This document shows, in pieces, positions 1 to 8,796 of a DNA stretch of 64,000 bases. A program made the translations under genes and the position numbers. Origin of the DNA: Flavobacterium rakeshii (GTDB taxonomy: Bacteria > Bacteroidota > Bacteroidia > Flavobacteriales > Flavobacteriaceae); the NCBI RefSeq assembly GCF_009741375.1, contig NZ_WOWP01000021.1, positions 1 through 64,000 of the forward strand, read 5' to 3'. The notes beneath the pieces are model-generated. The model saw nothing but the letters and a program-made list of their open reading frames with translations. It was not told the DNA's origin and did not search any database. How positions within the stretch are numbered: the stretch's first letter is position 1; every line of letters starts with the position of its first letter.

Positions 1-311
1 TGCAAATATTTTCTAAACTTTTTTCAAAGCCTTTTTAAAGCAACTCCCTTTATTTAAAAGGGTTTCAGAACATTTACACTACCAAAGAACCTTGCTGTTA
101 TTGCGGGTGCAAAAGTAGCCATCTTTTCCGCTTTCACAAACTTTTAATGCTATTTTTTTAATGTTTTTTTAACCTTATTTTATAACTAACTGAACAGATG
201 TGTTTTGAAAACAAAAGTTTTTTTTTGAGAAAGACTTGAGGTAATCAAAAACAACTATACTATACATAAGAATGATCCCACCTACTCTATTATATATAGT
301 GTAATGATTAC
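1..311. other. Intergenic region at left edge
   Basis: No coding gene is visible. The stretch holds the leader (1-105) and promoter (110-139) of a leftward transcription unit, A/T-rich upstream sequence (140-230) and a small inverted repeat around 205-222. The leader itself contains a hairpin-capable CCCTTTATTTAAAAGGG segment near 47-63. Confidence 0.5.
110..139 (-). promoter_or_regulatory. rRNA-operon-type promoter, firing leftwards
   Basis: On the minus strand a TTG (137-139) is followed after exactly 19 bases by TACTTTTG (110-117), then by CACCCGC. This fits the Bacteroidota housekeeping promoter TTG-N17-23-TAnnTTTG. The upstream side (140-180) is very A/T-rich, like an UP element. TTTGCACCC just downstream of the -7 box also occurs at the tRNA-Lys promoter in this window. 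In flavobacteria such leaders typically precede rRNA operons, so an rRNA operon may lie left of position 1. That last step is inference; no rRNA sequence is inside the window. Confidence 0.6.
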
Positions 312-1091
312 TTAATTAGAATGCTCATCATAGTAACGCACTGCAAGGTATATATTTTCAAAACCTAAAAAACCTGATTTAAAATGGTTAAGTACGCTTG
401 GTTTATCGATAAATAACCTACTTAGTAACTCAAACCAGTCTTCATCCATACGTAAAAGATGCATTTCGTTATCCTTTTCTATAAAATAACAGGTTCCCTG
501 ATGACCGGTAGCATATCCGTACAGCTTTAAATCTTTACCTTTATATAGTAACAAGAGCCAATCTTCTTTTGAATCGAGCGTTTCTACTTTTGGTTTATCC
601 CTATACTCATATATATACTGACCTGTTTTATACACCAAACCTACTTCGCCCTTAAACTTTATTTTCTTCCCCTGTTTGGAAATAATGTAACGGGAACCCA
701 GCAAAGGCTTATATACATCACCATATATAGTGTCGTTATTTTTTATAAGATAATCATCGTGATTATTTATTGAAGTATCTTTTTTAGCATTGAGTCCAGT
801 ATAGATACCGTCTTTTAGCTCTTTATTAGTCGTAACATAACCGTTATAACGATACCCTTTCAGCTTATCGGCCTCATACCTGGTAAACGATTCGTCTTTA
901 TCATTATCAAATTTCAGGAGATAGGTTTTTAGCAACTCCTCTTTCACAGCTCCATATATAGTATCTCCGTTTTGGGTAACAACATAATCCAAAAAGAAAT
1001 GCTCTCTACCCGCATTTGTTTCCTGCGCCCGCGCACTATTAAAAAAGAATGTGCAAAAGATATATAATAAGAATGCTTTAGTGAAGGACAT
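312..1091 (-). CDS. Secreted hypothetical protein with a repeated DTIYG motif
   Basis: I do not recognise the family. The 259-residue product begins with a hydrophobic signal peptide (residues 1-22, ending SARA-QE) and is probably exported to the periplasm. The mature part contains a short motif twice, VTQNGDTIYGAV near residue 39 and IKNNDTIYGDV near residue 116, each followed by a beta-rich stretch. This suggests two related beta subdomains, a pattern seen in many uncharacterised exported Bacteroidota proteins. It is transcribed towards the left edge, away from the hypothetical membrane gene at 1164-1643, with a 72-base gap between them. No catalytic motif is visible. Confidence 0.7.
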   Translation of the reverse strand: MSFTKAFLLYIFCTFFFNSARAQETNAGREHFFLDYVVTQNGDTIYGAVKEELLKTYLLKFDNDKDESFTRYEADKLKGYRYNGYVTTNKELKDGIYTGLNAKKDTSINNHDDYLIKNNDTIYGDVYKPLLGSRYIISKQGKKIKFKGEVGLVYKTGQYIYEYRDKPKVETLDSKEDWLLLLYKGKDLKLYGYATGHQGTCYFIEKDNEMHLLRMDEDWFELLSRLFIDKPSVLNHFKSGFLGFENIYLAVRYYDEHSN

Positions 1092-1163
1092 ATAATTGAT
1101 TTGCTTTTACTGATTTCTAAATATAGTCATAACGATTTTTGAACTACACCTATATAATAGGTA

Positions 1164-1643
1164 TTAATCCAGGAAATGGAGATCAAAAAAGTAACCTTCC
1201 GTATCGGGGTCATAATACACATTAATCTCTTTTTGCATATATAGCTTAATTAACAAATTGTCTTTATCAAGAGGCACACTACACTCAAAAGTATGAACTA
1301 AACCATCTATCTCTACATTTGCCTCAATTATACTATCTATATACTCTACCTCTATTTCATCATGACTGTTGTACATAGCCGACTTTAAGCTATCACTATA
1401 GTAATCTTTTGCCCGTACAGTAGCATAACGTCTTTTTTCTTTAACCGTGTAATCATTAAAGGAGAGTGCTATTTTAATCCCGTCATCGCGGAGTTTGGTT
1501 TTATATTCAGATGTTAGTATTTTTTGTGAACGCCTCAATTTCAAGTCATTCCTTTTAAACCATAGTAAAACCAATAACCATAGAGCTATTACCGTAAGCA
1601 CCATATAATCTTGTGCTGACATTTGAAAGATAAGGGTGGTCAT
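1164..1643 (-). CDS. Membrane-anchored hypothetical protein
   Basis: This is a 159-residue product of unknown function. One transmembrane helix (residues 13-28, MVLTVIALWLLVLLWF) is followed by basic residues, so the C-terminal domain is probably cytoplasmic. That domain is rich in charged residues and predicted beta strands and has no motif I recognise. It reads in the same direction as the secreted protein at 312-1091 and could share a transcript with it. The start at 1643 is supported by the helix beginning a few residues later. Confidence 0.6.
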   Translation of the reverse strand: MTTLIFQMSAQDYMVLTVIALWLLVLLWFKRNDLKLRRSQKILTSEYKTKLRDDGIKIALSFNDYTVKEKRRYATVRAKDYYSDSLKSAMYNSHDEIEVEYIDSIIEANVEIDGLVHTFECSVPLDKDNLLIKLYMQKEINVYYDPDTEGYFFDLHFLD

Positions 1644-1689
1644 TTTTATTATTTTCCCAAATATAACAAATAGCCTTTATACTTTAGCC

Positions 1690-1760
1690 CCGATAGAGCC
1701 GGCATCCCTGCAACGCAGTGAAAGGATACAGGCGAAAGCGGGAAAATGGTTTGCCGGCAC
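1690..1760. repeat. GC-rich structured interspersed element
   Basis: This is an island of high GC in AT-rich intergenic DNA. GCCGGCA (1698-1704) pairs with TGCCGGC (1752-1758). Inside lie ATCC/GGAT, a small hairpin CTGC-AAC-GCAG, and GC-GAAA-GC, which is a GNRA-type tetraloop. Sequences beginning AGCCCCGAT and containing a GGCATCC core are, from memory, scattered between genes in many Flavobacterium genomes. A 64-residue open frame across the element (1649-1843, minus) is probably spurious. Strand and function are unknown. Confidence 0.5.
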
Positions 1761-1933
1761 TCCCCCTGCATTTCGCTCCTGATAATTTTACCCCTGTTAT
1801 TTTCAGGATTTAGCAATATACCCCCCTTTAATTTTGAACACATACTAATATTATGTTAAGCAATGTCTTACAATTTTAAAAGCTGTAAGAATTTACTATT
1901 TTTAAGCTTTCTCACTTTTAAATACTTTTAAAA

Positions 1934-3910
1934 ATGAGCCACAGTAATAAACCTAATGCTACACGTACACTTATATATATAGGTATAGGTGTAGCCATAA
2001 GTATATCTGGTACTTTTATGAGTTGTAACGATAAATTTATTGAAAGCCAAACCGTGTTTGACCTTCCGGTAAACAGAACCATGCAGGAACTACTTGCCGG
2101 ATATGACACCGACGGCGATAAGAAAATAACCAAAGACGATGCCCCTAACAAAGATTACTTTTTAGTAAGCACTAAAGGAGACACCGTTATTATAAGAAAT
2201 ACCTACTACCTGTCTAACCTGTTGCAGGAACTTGCCATTGCAAACGAAAATGCACAGGATACAGCCCTTATTACCCTTAGGCAGATACAGGAACCACCTG
2301 CAGAACGTATATCTCGCCGCATAAAAACCCAATTTTGGGACGACCTTACCCGTACTATTGACGAAAAAGGGATTAACCGTATTATGGACGATGATAAAAT
2401 GCATGATGAACGCAGACGCATTTATGTTCCGTATGATGATCATGTAGGGATTGCCTATTTCCAAAACCTGCAAAAAAAGATGCCGAAACTGGAGGTGGTT
2501 GTGCTTCCGGAAAACATTACTCCCGAATATGTTGAGTCTATTAACAACATGCCGGGTATTTTGGCACTAAAAATAGAGAACAACAAAGGAGTTCCGTTTG
2601 TGGTTCCCGGCGGAAGATTTAACGAGATGTACGGCTGGGACAGTTACTTTGAGGGTGTAGGCCTTATTATTGACCATAGGCTGGATCTTGCCAAAGGCAT
2701 GGTAGATAATTTTTGCTACCAGATAAGGCATTACGGAAAAATACTAAACGCCAATCGTTCCTATTACTTAACCCGAACACAACCTCCGTTTCTGTCGTCA
2801 TATATAAGAGAGGTGTATGCTGCCATGCATCCTAAAGATAAAAAATGGCTGGAGGAATGCCTTGCTACCGCCATAACAGAGTATGAAAATGTATGGGTGC
2901 AAAGCAAAAGACACACACCCACCACAGGACTTAACCGTTTTTACGCTAGCGGAAAAGGGATTCCGCCGGAAACAGAACCGGGGCATTTTAAGGCGGTACT
3001 ACAGGAATATGCCGACAGGCACAAAATTGCAGTGGAAGAATTTGAAGAACTCTATAAAGCGGGAGTAATTAAAGACAGTGCTCTGGACCGTTATTTTACG
3101 CACGACCGTACCCTGCGCGAAAGCGGACACGATACCAGCTGGCGACTGGACAACATTGCTGCCGACCTGAATTGTGTTGACATCAATGCTCTGCTATATA
3201 AATATGAAAAGGATTTTGAGTTTTTAATAGGTACCTATTTTAAGGACAACTTTACCGTAAACGGAAAAACCTACACATCGGCTTACTGGAGTGAAAAGGC
3301 TGCCGACCGACGTGAACTCATGGAAAAATACATGTGGGACGAAAAAGCAGGCTGCTTTTTTGACTACAACTTTAAGAAGGAAGAAATAACCGATTATATG
3401 TCGGCTACCAATTTCTTTCCGTTATGGGCTGGGTTGTGTACTCATGAGCAGGCCGAAAAAATGGTACCTATATTAATGAGTGACCTCAAGGCTAAGGGCG
3501 GTATACTGGCATCTACAAAACAATCGTTAGAGAAATATAAAACCAACGATGTACAGCGTCAGTGGGATTACCCTAACGGATGGGCTCCGCACCAAATGCT
3601 GCTATGGAAAGGACTTATTGATTATGGTTATGAAAAAGAGGCTCGCGAACTAATATACCGCTGGCTATGGACCATTACACAAAATGCGGTTGACTATAAC
3701 GGCACAATCCCCGAAAAATATGATGTGATAAACACTACACACAAGGTATATGCCGAATATGGAAATGTAGGAACCGAGTTTGCTTACATTACAAAGTCGG
3801 GCTTTGGATGGATGAATGCGTCTTACCAGTACGGGCTCTCGTTACTGCCGCAGGAGTACATTCAAAAACTGGATAATTTAGAAAACCCCGATGTGGTTTT
3901 TGGGGAGTAA
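1934..3910 (+). CDS. treA: Trehalase, glycoside hydrolase family 37 (neutral-trehalase-like)
   Basis: The enzyme hydrolyses alpha,alpha-trehalose to two glucose molecules. Both family signatures are present: PGGRFNEMYGWDSYF near residue 225 and QWDYPNGWAPHQM near residue 542. The probable acid is the Asp of ESGHDTSWR, and the probable base is the Glu of NVGTEFAY. The sequence resembles fungal neutral trehalases more than E. coli TreA or TreF (RIYVPYDD, HYGKILNANRSYYL, GIPPETEPGHF, LRESGHDT). Like those enzymes it carries an EF-hand-like loop, D58-T-D-G-D-K-K-I-T-K-D-D69, upstream of the catalytic domain. The N-terminus has a hydrophobic helix (13-29) ending in FMSC31, so it may be a membrane-anchored or lipidated protein facing the periplasm. 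The gene stands alone, convergent with the lipoprotein gene at 3928. Confidence 0.93.
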   Translation: MSHSNKPNATRTLIYIGIGVAISISGTFMSCNDKFIESQTVFDLPVNRTMQELLAGYDTDGDKKITKDDAPNKDYFLVSTKGDTVIIRNTYYLSNLLQELAIANENAQDTALITLRQIQEPPAERISRRIKTQFWDDLTRTIDEKGINRIMDDDKMHDERRRIYVPYDDHVGIAYFQNLQKKMPKLEVVVLPENITPEYVESINNMPGILALKIENNKGVPFVVPGGRFNEMYGWDSYFEGVGLIIDHRLDLAKGMVDNFCYQIRHYGKILNANRSYYLTRTQPPFLSSYIREVYAAMHPKDKKWLEECLATAITEYENVWVQSKRHTPTTGLNRFYASGKGIPPETEPGHFKAVLQEYADRHKIAVEEFEELYKAGVIKDSALDRYFTHDRTLRESGHDTSWRLDNIAADLNCVDINALLYKYEKDFEFLIGTYFKDNFTVNGKTYTSAYWSEKAADRRELMEKYMWDEKAGCFFDYNFKKEEITDYMSATNFFPLWAGLCTHEQAEKMVPILMSDLKAKGGILASTKQSLEKYKTNDVQRQWDYPNGWAPHQMLLWKGLIDYGYEKEARELIYRWLWTITQNAVDYNGTIPEKYDVINTTHKVYAEYGNVGTEFAYITKSGFGWMNASYQYGLSLLPQEYIQKLDNLENPDVVFGE

Positions 3911-3927
3911 AAATGCTAATGGTTAAC

Positions 3928-4458
3928 CTATTTTTTATCCATTAATTTAAAAGCATCGGTTCTGGTTACGTTTTTACCGTCAAAGTAAAAATAGGCGTAC
4001 AGGGGGAAGTCGGTTTCTTTAACAATTACCTGCCTCTGTTCTCCCTTATTAATGTATACTACATTTTTTTGGGTGTACTTAATTTCTATTTTAAGTGAAT
4101 CCATACGGGAAGTTACTGCATCATGATACAACATATTATCATCGGCCAAAGTATAAAAGCTCCCCTCACCTATTTCCTTTTTTAAATCGTTAATCTGACT
4201 GGAGTTTAACGCTACCACAATTACCGTAGGTTTATCCAGTATAAACTGTTCGGCTGTCATAACGAGTTTTGTATGCGGGGAGTCGGCATCAGTATTTAAG
4301 TCTTGATTATCATCATGCGCACTTCCACTTCCTCCGTTAACAGTTTGCTGTACTTCTGTAGTGGTTTCATTCCCACTGGTAAGCTCCGGTTCGGTTTTAG
4401 CATCCCGCTTGCAGGAATACAAAGCAAGCACTGCCAGTAAAATAACAATGCGGTTCAT
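3928..4458 (-). CDS. Lipoprotein of unknown function
   Basis: The 176-residue product starts with a lipoprotein signal peptide (MNRIVILLAVLALYSC, lipobox LYSC, Cys16). A low-complexity, acidic, Ser/Thr/Asp-rich linker follows to about residue 62, and then a globular domain of about 110 residues. No motif is recognisable. Only 17 bases separate its end from the convergently read trehalase gene. It is likely an outer- or inner-membrane lipoprotein. Confidence 0.65.
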   Translation of the reverse strand: MNRIVILLAVLALYSCKRDAKTEPELTSGNETTTEVQQTVNGGSGSAHDDNQDLNTDADSPHTKLVMTAEQFILDKPTVIVVALNSSQINDLKKEIGEGSFYTLADDNMLYHDAVTSRMDSLKIEIKYTQKNVVYINKGEQRQVIVKETDFPLYAYFYFDGKNVTRTDAFKLMDKK

Positions 4459-4563
4459 AGGATTATGGTTTTAGGTTGCCCCACTAAATTAGTCAATTTT
4501 AACGTTTTATAAGAAATAACATTATCTTTTTATTTGCAGTGTTTTATAATTTAAAAATAAAGT

Positions 4564-4571
4564 TAACTTTG
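4564..4571 (+). promoter_or_regulatory. Probable -7 box TAACTTTG
   Basis: TAACTTTG matches the Bacteroidota -7 consensus TAnnTTTG and lies 27 bases before the start codon at 4598. The only TTG upstream is at 4534-4536, a 27-base spacing that is longer than usual, so the -33 element is uncertain. Confidence 0.4.
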
Positions 4572-4597
4572 AAGCAAAACAAAAACTAACTTTTACT

Positions 4598-5110
4598 ATG
4601 AATGATGCTCAATTTCACCTGGTGGTAAACCACCTGCCTATTATCACTCCTATTATAGGACTTGTAATTATGCTTGGCGGATTCATTTCGGGTTCGGAAG
4701 CTGTAAAGCGCGCTGCTTACTTTATTTTTGTACTAACTGCTTTATTTGCTATCCCTGCAATGGCATCGGGCGAAGGTGCCGAAGAAATTGTGGAACACCT
4801 GGGTGCCGATCATCATTTAATCCATGAACACGAAGAGAAAGCCGAAACGCTTGCCATGCTTTGCTATATACTGGGCGGACTTAGCCTTGCCGGACTTTGG
4901 GCAAGTTTTAAAAACAAGTCGTTTGGTAAAGGCATCGCTATTGTAGTTTTACTGTTTAGCGGTGTTGTAGGTTACTTTGGTTATGAAACCGGACATACAG
5001 GAGGCGAAATAAGCCACCCTGAAATAAGAGCCGACTTTAAAGCCGAAGAGCATGAAGACCACGACCATGACCACGAAGGCCACGATCATGATGAGCATGA
5101 CCATCACTAG
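4598..5110 (+). CDS. Four-helix membrane protein with His-rich C-terminus (DUF2231-like)
   Basis: The 170-residue integral membrane protein has helices near residues 9-28, 36-55, 86-103 and 110-128. The opening FHLVVNHLPIITPIIG resembles DUF2231-type proteins, with a conserved NHLPI motif. The loop between helices 2 and 3 is acidic and His-rich (EHLGADHHLIHEHEE). The last 20 or so residues are almost entirely His, Asp and Glu, a likely metal-binding tail on the soluble side. The function of the family is not established. A metal or redox role is inference from the tail alone. A strong terminator follows at 5132. Confidence 0.7.
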   Translation: MNDAQFHLVVNHLPIITPIIGLVIMLGGFISGSEAVKRAAYFIFVLTALFAIPAMASGEGAEEIVEHLGADHHLIHEHEEKAETLAMLCYILGGLSLAGLWASFKNKSFGKGIAIVVLLFSGVVGYFGYETGHTGGEISHPEIRADFKAEEHEDHDHDHEGHDHDEHDHH

Positions 5111-5131
5111 GATATAACGATTATATACATA

Positions 5132-5162
5132 AAAAAATCCCGCTCAATGAGCGGGATTTTTT
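5132..5162 (+). terminator. Rho-independent terminator
   Basis: The hairpin ATCCCGCTCA/TGAGCGGGAT is followed by a T run. It ends the gene at 4598-5110. The same CCCGCTCAATGAGCGGG stem recurs after rplT at 8734. Confidence 0.9.
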
Positions 5163-5179
5163 ATTATCAGGTTATAATA

Positions 5180-5286
5180 GAGATTTCTCCACTTCACTCC
5201 GTTTCGGTCGAAATGGAAAAAACCAGTCTCCCGCTTATTGAAATTTGTTCCATTTCGAGTGGAGTGTAACGGAATCGAGAAATCTC
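5180..5286. repeat. Palindromic interspersed repeat, copy 1
   Basis: The left arm begins GAGATTTCTCCACTTC and continues to CGAAATGG. The right arm begins CCATTTCGAGTGGAG and ends GAGAAATCTC. The arms are near-complementary over about 40 bases around a 25-base centre. The core words GAGATTTCTC, TCGAAATGG and CCATTTCGAG are shared with the element at 49584-49687. The element is intergenic, between a terminator and the thrS promoter. Confidence 0.75.
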
Positions 5287-5351
5287 AAATCTCAACTTTT
5301 AAAATATTTAAATTTAGTATTAAATTCCACAAAATCTAATCACCTACCATA

Positions 5352-5382
5352 TTGCCTTTGTACAGTTAATACATTATATTTG
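5352..5382 (+). promoter_or_regulatory. Promoter of thrS-infC-rpmI-rplT
   Basis: TTG (5352-5354), a 20-base spacer, then TATATTTG (5375-5382) matches the Bacteroidota consensus. Transcription would begin near 5389, so the leader before the thrS start at 5403 is only about 14 bases. That leaves no room for an E. coli-type thrS operator. Confidence 0.7.
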
Positions 5383-5402
5383 CATTCAATAAAATTTTTA
5401 TA

Positions 5403-7355
5403 ATGATAAATATTACATTACCGGACGGTTCAGTCAAAAAATTTGACGCAGGGGTAACGCCAATAGACGTTGCCATGAGCATTAGTGAAGGATTAGCAAG
5501 AAACGTAATTTCGGCTTCCTTTAATGGTACAACTGTTGAAACCAAAACCCCACTAACGACCGACGGTTCATTAATATTATACACCTGGAACGATAAAGAG
5601 GGTAAAAAGGCTTTTTGGCACTCTACTTCTCACGTTTTGGCACAGGCATTGCAGGAAATGTACCCGGGCATTAAGCTTACTATTGGTCCGGCTATTGACA
5701 ATGGTTTTTATTATGACGTAGATTTTGGCGATCAAACCATTACCGATAAGGATTTCAAAGCTATTGAAGAGCGCGTGCTTGCCATTTCCAGAGAGAAACA
5801 CGAATTTAAAATGCGTTCGGCTACAAAAGCTGAGGCGCTTGAGTTTTATAAAAGCGAAAACAACCCATATAAGGTTGAGCTTATTGAGAATCTGGAAGAC
5901 GGTACTATCACATTTTGTGACCACGCTACCTTTACCGATTTATGTCGTGGTGGGCACATCCCGAACACAGGCATTATTAAAGCGGTAAAAATTATGAGCG
6001 TTGCCGGTGCTTACTGGAGAGGTGACGAGAAAAACAAGCAGCTTACACGTGTATACGGTATATCGTTCCCTAAACAAAAAGAGCTTACAGAGTATCTTGA
6101 GTTACTGGAAGAGGCTAAAAGACGTGACCACAGGAAACTGGGTAAAGAACTTGAGCTTTTTGCGTTTTCAAGCAAAGTAGGACAAGGTTTACCGTTATGG
6201 TTACCTAAAGGTGCCGCACTTCGTGACCGCCTTGAGCAGTTCCTTAAAAAAGCACAGAAGAAAGCCGGATACGAGCAGGTTGTGAGTCCGCACATTGGTC
6301 AAAAGGAACTTTATGTAACTTCAGGCCACTATGCAAAATATGGGGCCGACAGCTTCCAGCCTATCCACACTCCAAACGAGGGTGAAGAGTTCTTACTAAA
6401 ACCAATGAACTGTCCGCATCACTGCGAGATATACAATACAAAACCATGGTCGTACAAAGACCTGCCAAAACGTTATGCTGAGTTTGGTACTGTGTACCGT
6501 TACGAGCAAAGTGGTGAGCTACACGGTTTAACACGTGTTCGCGGATTTACTCAGGATGACGCACACATTTTCTGTACTCCTGATCAGCTGGATGAAGAAT
6601 TCAAAAAAGTAATCGACCTGGTACTTTATGTATTCGGTTCGCTTGGATTTGAAAACTTCAGCGCGCAAATTTCGCTTCGTGATAAGGAAGACAGAGAAAA
6701 ATACATTGGTACTGAGGAGAACTGGGAAAAAGCAGAAAACGCTATTATCAATGCAGCTAAAGACAAAGGTCTTAACACTGTAGTTGAATATGGTGAAGCA
6801 GCTTTCTACGGTCCAAAGCTTGACTTTATGGTGAAAGATGCACTGGGCAGACAGTGGCAGCTTGGAACAATTCAGGTAGATTACAACCTGCCGGAGCGTT
6901 TTGACCTAACATACAAAGGTGCTGATAATGAGCTTCACCGCCCTGTAATGATTCACCGTGCTCCATTTGGATCAATGGAAAGATTTATTGCGATTTTACT
7001 TGAAAATACAGCCGGAAACTTCCCGCTTTGGTTAATGCCAGAGCAGGCTATCATACTGTCTCTTAGCGAGAAATATGAAAATTATGCTAAAAAAGTTTTA
7101 GATTTGCTGGAAAATCACGAAATTCGCGCCCTAATTGATAACAGAAACGAAACGATTGGTAAAAAGATTCGTGAAGCCGAAGTTCAAAAGCTTCCGTTTA
7201 TGCTGATTGTTGGTGAGGAAGAAGAGAAAAACGGAACGATATCTGTGCGCCGTCACGGAGACGCAGGTAAATCGAACCAAACAATGTCTATAGAACAATT
7301 TGCTGCCCTTGTAGAGGAAGAAGTGAATAAGACATTAAAACCATTTGAAGTTTAA
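5403..7355 (+). CDS. thrS: Threonyl-tRNA synthetase
   Basis: This class II aminoacyl-tRNA synthetase charges tRNA-Thr in the cytoplasm. At 650 residues it is full length. In order it has the N-terminal TGS domain (1-60), the editing domain with HSTSHVLAQ (HxxxH) and DLCRGGHI, the class II catalytic core (about 270-540) and the anticodon-binding domain (about 545-640). Zinc ligands are visible in [10 protein letters not shown] and in a later His (APFGSMERF region). Motif 2 is visible as [18 protein letters not shown]. It heads the conserved cluster thrS-infC-rpmI-rplT. The start at 5403 sits about 14 bases after the predicted transcription start, so the mRNA is nearly leaderless. Confidence 0.97.
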   Translation: MINITLPDGSVKKFDAGVTPIDVAMSISEGLARNVISASFNGTTVETKTPLTTDGSLILYTWNDKEGKKAFWHSTSHVLAQALQEMYPGIKLTIGPAIDNGFYYDVDFGDQTITDKDFKAIEERVLAISREKHEFKMRSATKAEALEFYKSENNPYKVELIENLEDGTITFCDHATFTDLCRGGHIPNTGIIKAVKIMSVAGAYWRGDEKNKQLTRVYGISFPKQKELTEYLELLEEAKRRDHRKLGKELELFAFSSKVGQGLPLWLPKGAALRDRLEQFLKKAQKKAGYEQVVSPHIGQKELYVTSGHYAKYGADSFQPIHTPNEGEEFLLKPMNCPHHCEIYNTKPWSYKDLPKRYAEFGTVYRYEQSGELHGLTRVRGFTQDDAHIFCTPDQLDEEFKKVIDLVLYVFGSLGFENFSAQISLRDKEDREKYIGTEENWEKAENAIINAAKDKGLNTVVEYGEAAFYGPKLDFMVKDALGRQWQLGTIQVDYNLPERFDLTYKGADNELHRPVMIHRAPFGSMERFIAILLENTAGNFPLWLMPEQAIILSLSEKYENYAKKVLDLLENHEIRALIDNRNETIGKKIREAEVQKLPFMLIVGEEEEKNGTISVRRHGDAGKSNQTMSIEQFAALVEEEVNKTLKPFEV

Positions 7356-7374
7356 CATTTAAATTTTTATAGCC

Positions 7375-7929
7375 ATAGCAATAAGAAACAACAGAGGATA
7401 TCAACCTCGCGTAGAGAAAAAAGATCCGCACAGGATAAACAGTTACATCCGCGTACCTGAAATCAGGCTGGTAGGTGATAATGTGGAACATGGTGTTTAC
7501 AACACATCTAAAGCTCTGCAAATGGCAGAGGAGATGGAACTGGATTTGGTAGAGATCTCTCCAAATGCTGCACCTCCTGTATGTAAGATCATGGATTATA
7601 AAAAGTTTCTTTACGAGCAAAAGAAACGCGATAAAATGCTTAAAGCAAAATCTTCACAAATTACTGTGAAGGAAATTCGTTTTGGTCCTCAAACCGATGA
7701 GCACGATTACGAGTTTAAAAAGAAAAATGCTGAGAAATTTCTTAAAGAGGGTTCAAAATTAAAAGCTTTTGTATTCTTTAAAGGACGTTCTATCATATAC
7801 AAAGAGCAAGGACAAATACTTCTTTTAAGGCTTGCCCAAGATCTTGAAGAATACGGTAAAGTAGAATCTATGCCGGTTCTTGAAGGTAAAAGAATGATTA
7901 TGTTTATCGCTCCTAAGAAAAAGAAATAA
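7375..7929 (+). CDS. infC: Translation initiation factor IF-3, non-AUG start
   Basis: IF-3 binds the 30S subunit, prevents premature 50S joining and proofreads the initiation codon. The reading frame is open back to a stop at 7360-7362 and has no ATG before 7483. Conserved N-terminal residues ([32 protein letters not shown]) are encoded upstream of that ATG. Start candidates are ATA 7375 (giving MAIRNNRG), ATA 7369 and ATT 7363. I chose 7375 because relatives begin MAIR. The N-terminal domain (about 1-80), a basic linker ([13 protein letters not shown]) and the C-terminal domain ([17 protein letters not shown]) are all present. IF-3 is known to repress its own mRNA by rejecting its rare start codon. 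Confidence 0.93.
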   Translation: MAIRNNRGYQPRVEKKDPHRINSYIRVPEIRLVGDNVEHGVYNTSKALQMAEEMELDLVEISPNAAPPVCKIMDYKKFLYEQKKRDKMLKAKSSQITVKEIRFGPQTDEHDYEFKKKNAEKFLKEGSKLKAFVFFKGRSIIYKEQGQILLLRLAQDLEEYGKVESMPVLEGKRMIMFIAPKKKK

Positions 7930-8059
7930 GACTGTAAAGTTATAAGGTCGAAAGTCTAAAGCAGAGGCTTGTTATTTACAACAGGCTTATTACTTTATGA
8001 CTTTCGGCTTTAAAGCTAAAAAAAAGTAGTAAGTAAGATAATTTTAATACAGGAAGAAA

Positions 8060-8257
8060 ATGCCTAAAATGAAAACTAAATCCAGTGCTAAAAAGCGTTT
8101 TAAGCTTACAGGTTCTGGTAAAATCAAAAGAAAGCACGCTTTCAAAAGTCACATCCTGACAAAAAAATCTAAAAAGCGTAAGCTGGCTCTTACTCACTCA
8201 ACTCTTGTTCACAAAGTTGACGAAAGAAGCGTGAAAGAGCAATTAAGACTTATCTAA
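8060..8257 (+). CDS. rpmI: 50S ribosomal protein L35
   Basis: This is a 65-residue, very basic protein of normal length. It has the typical opening [20 protein letters not shown] and the core [19 protein letters not shown]. It belongs to the large ribosomal subunit. In the 130-base gap after infC, CGAAAGTC pairs with GACTTTCG about 50 bases later, a possible regulatory hairpin in the leader. In other bacteria L20 represses rpmI-rplT through RNA structure upstream of rpmI. Whether this one does so is not shown. Confidence 0.97.
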   Translation: MPKMKTKSSAKKRFKLTGSGKIKRKHAFKSHILTKKSKKRKLALTHSTLVHKVDERSVKEQLRLI

Positions 8258-8355
8258 TATATAAGTCCGGTTAAAACAATTTAATAACCCTGGAGTATGG
8301 CTTTTTAAGTCTCCTATAAATAACGGAGCGCCTACTACAAAAAACATTTAAAATT

Positions 8356-8700
8356 ATGCCAAGAGCAGTAAATTCAGTTGCTTCAAGAGCTAGAAGAAAA
8401 AGAGTATTGAAGCAAGCCAAAGGATACTTTGGAAGACGTAAAAACGTTTGGACAGTAGCTAAAAACGCGGTTGAGAAAGCAATGGCTTACTCTTACCGTG
8501 ACAGAAAACAAAAGAAGAGAAATTTCCGTTCTCTTTGGATTATGCGTATCAACGCTGGTGCAAGACTACACGGAATGAGCTACTCTCAATTCATGGGTAA
8601 AGTGAAAGCTAACGGTATTGAACTTAATCGTAAAGTTCTTGCTGACCTAGCTATGAACCACCCTGAAGCTTTTGCAGCTATCGTTAATAAAGTTAAATAA
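8356..8700 (+). CDS. rplT: 50S ribosomal protein L20
   Basis: The 114-residue product has the usual length and sequence ([42 protein letters not shown]). It binds 23S rRNA early in large-subunit assembly. It is the last gene of the thrS operon, 98 bases after rpmI, and is followed by a strong terminator at 8734. Confidence 0.97.
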   Translation: MPRAVNSVASRARRKRVLKQAKGYFGRRKNVWTVAKNAVEKAMAYSYRDRKQKKRNFRSLWIMRINAGARLHGMSYSQFMGKVKANGIELNRKVLADLAMNHPEAFAAIVNKVK

Positions 8701-8733
8701 TTACGTAAACAATATATTATCTTACTTATAATA

Positions 8734-8759
8734 AAACCCGCTCAATGAGCGGGTTTTTT
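8734..8759 (+). terminator. Terminator of the thrS-rplT operon
   Basis: The hairpin ACCCGCTCA/TGAGCGGGT is followed by six Ts. The stem is almost identical to that at 5132. Confidence 0.92.
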
Positions 8760-8796
8760 ATTTATATTGCCACCTGTAAACCATCCTGACCAAATT

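Noticed and set aside
1649..1843. 64-residue open frame on the minus strand across the GC-rich element
   Set aside because: It runs through the inverted repeats, has no promoter or family resemblance, and its composition follows the repeat. It is best explained by the structured non-coding element.
7930..8059. Hairpin between infC and rpmI as a terminator
   Set aside because: CGAAAGTC/GACTTTCG are about 45 bases apart and not followed by a T run. The gene order is a classic operon, so a leader structure is more likely than termination.
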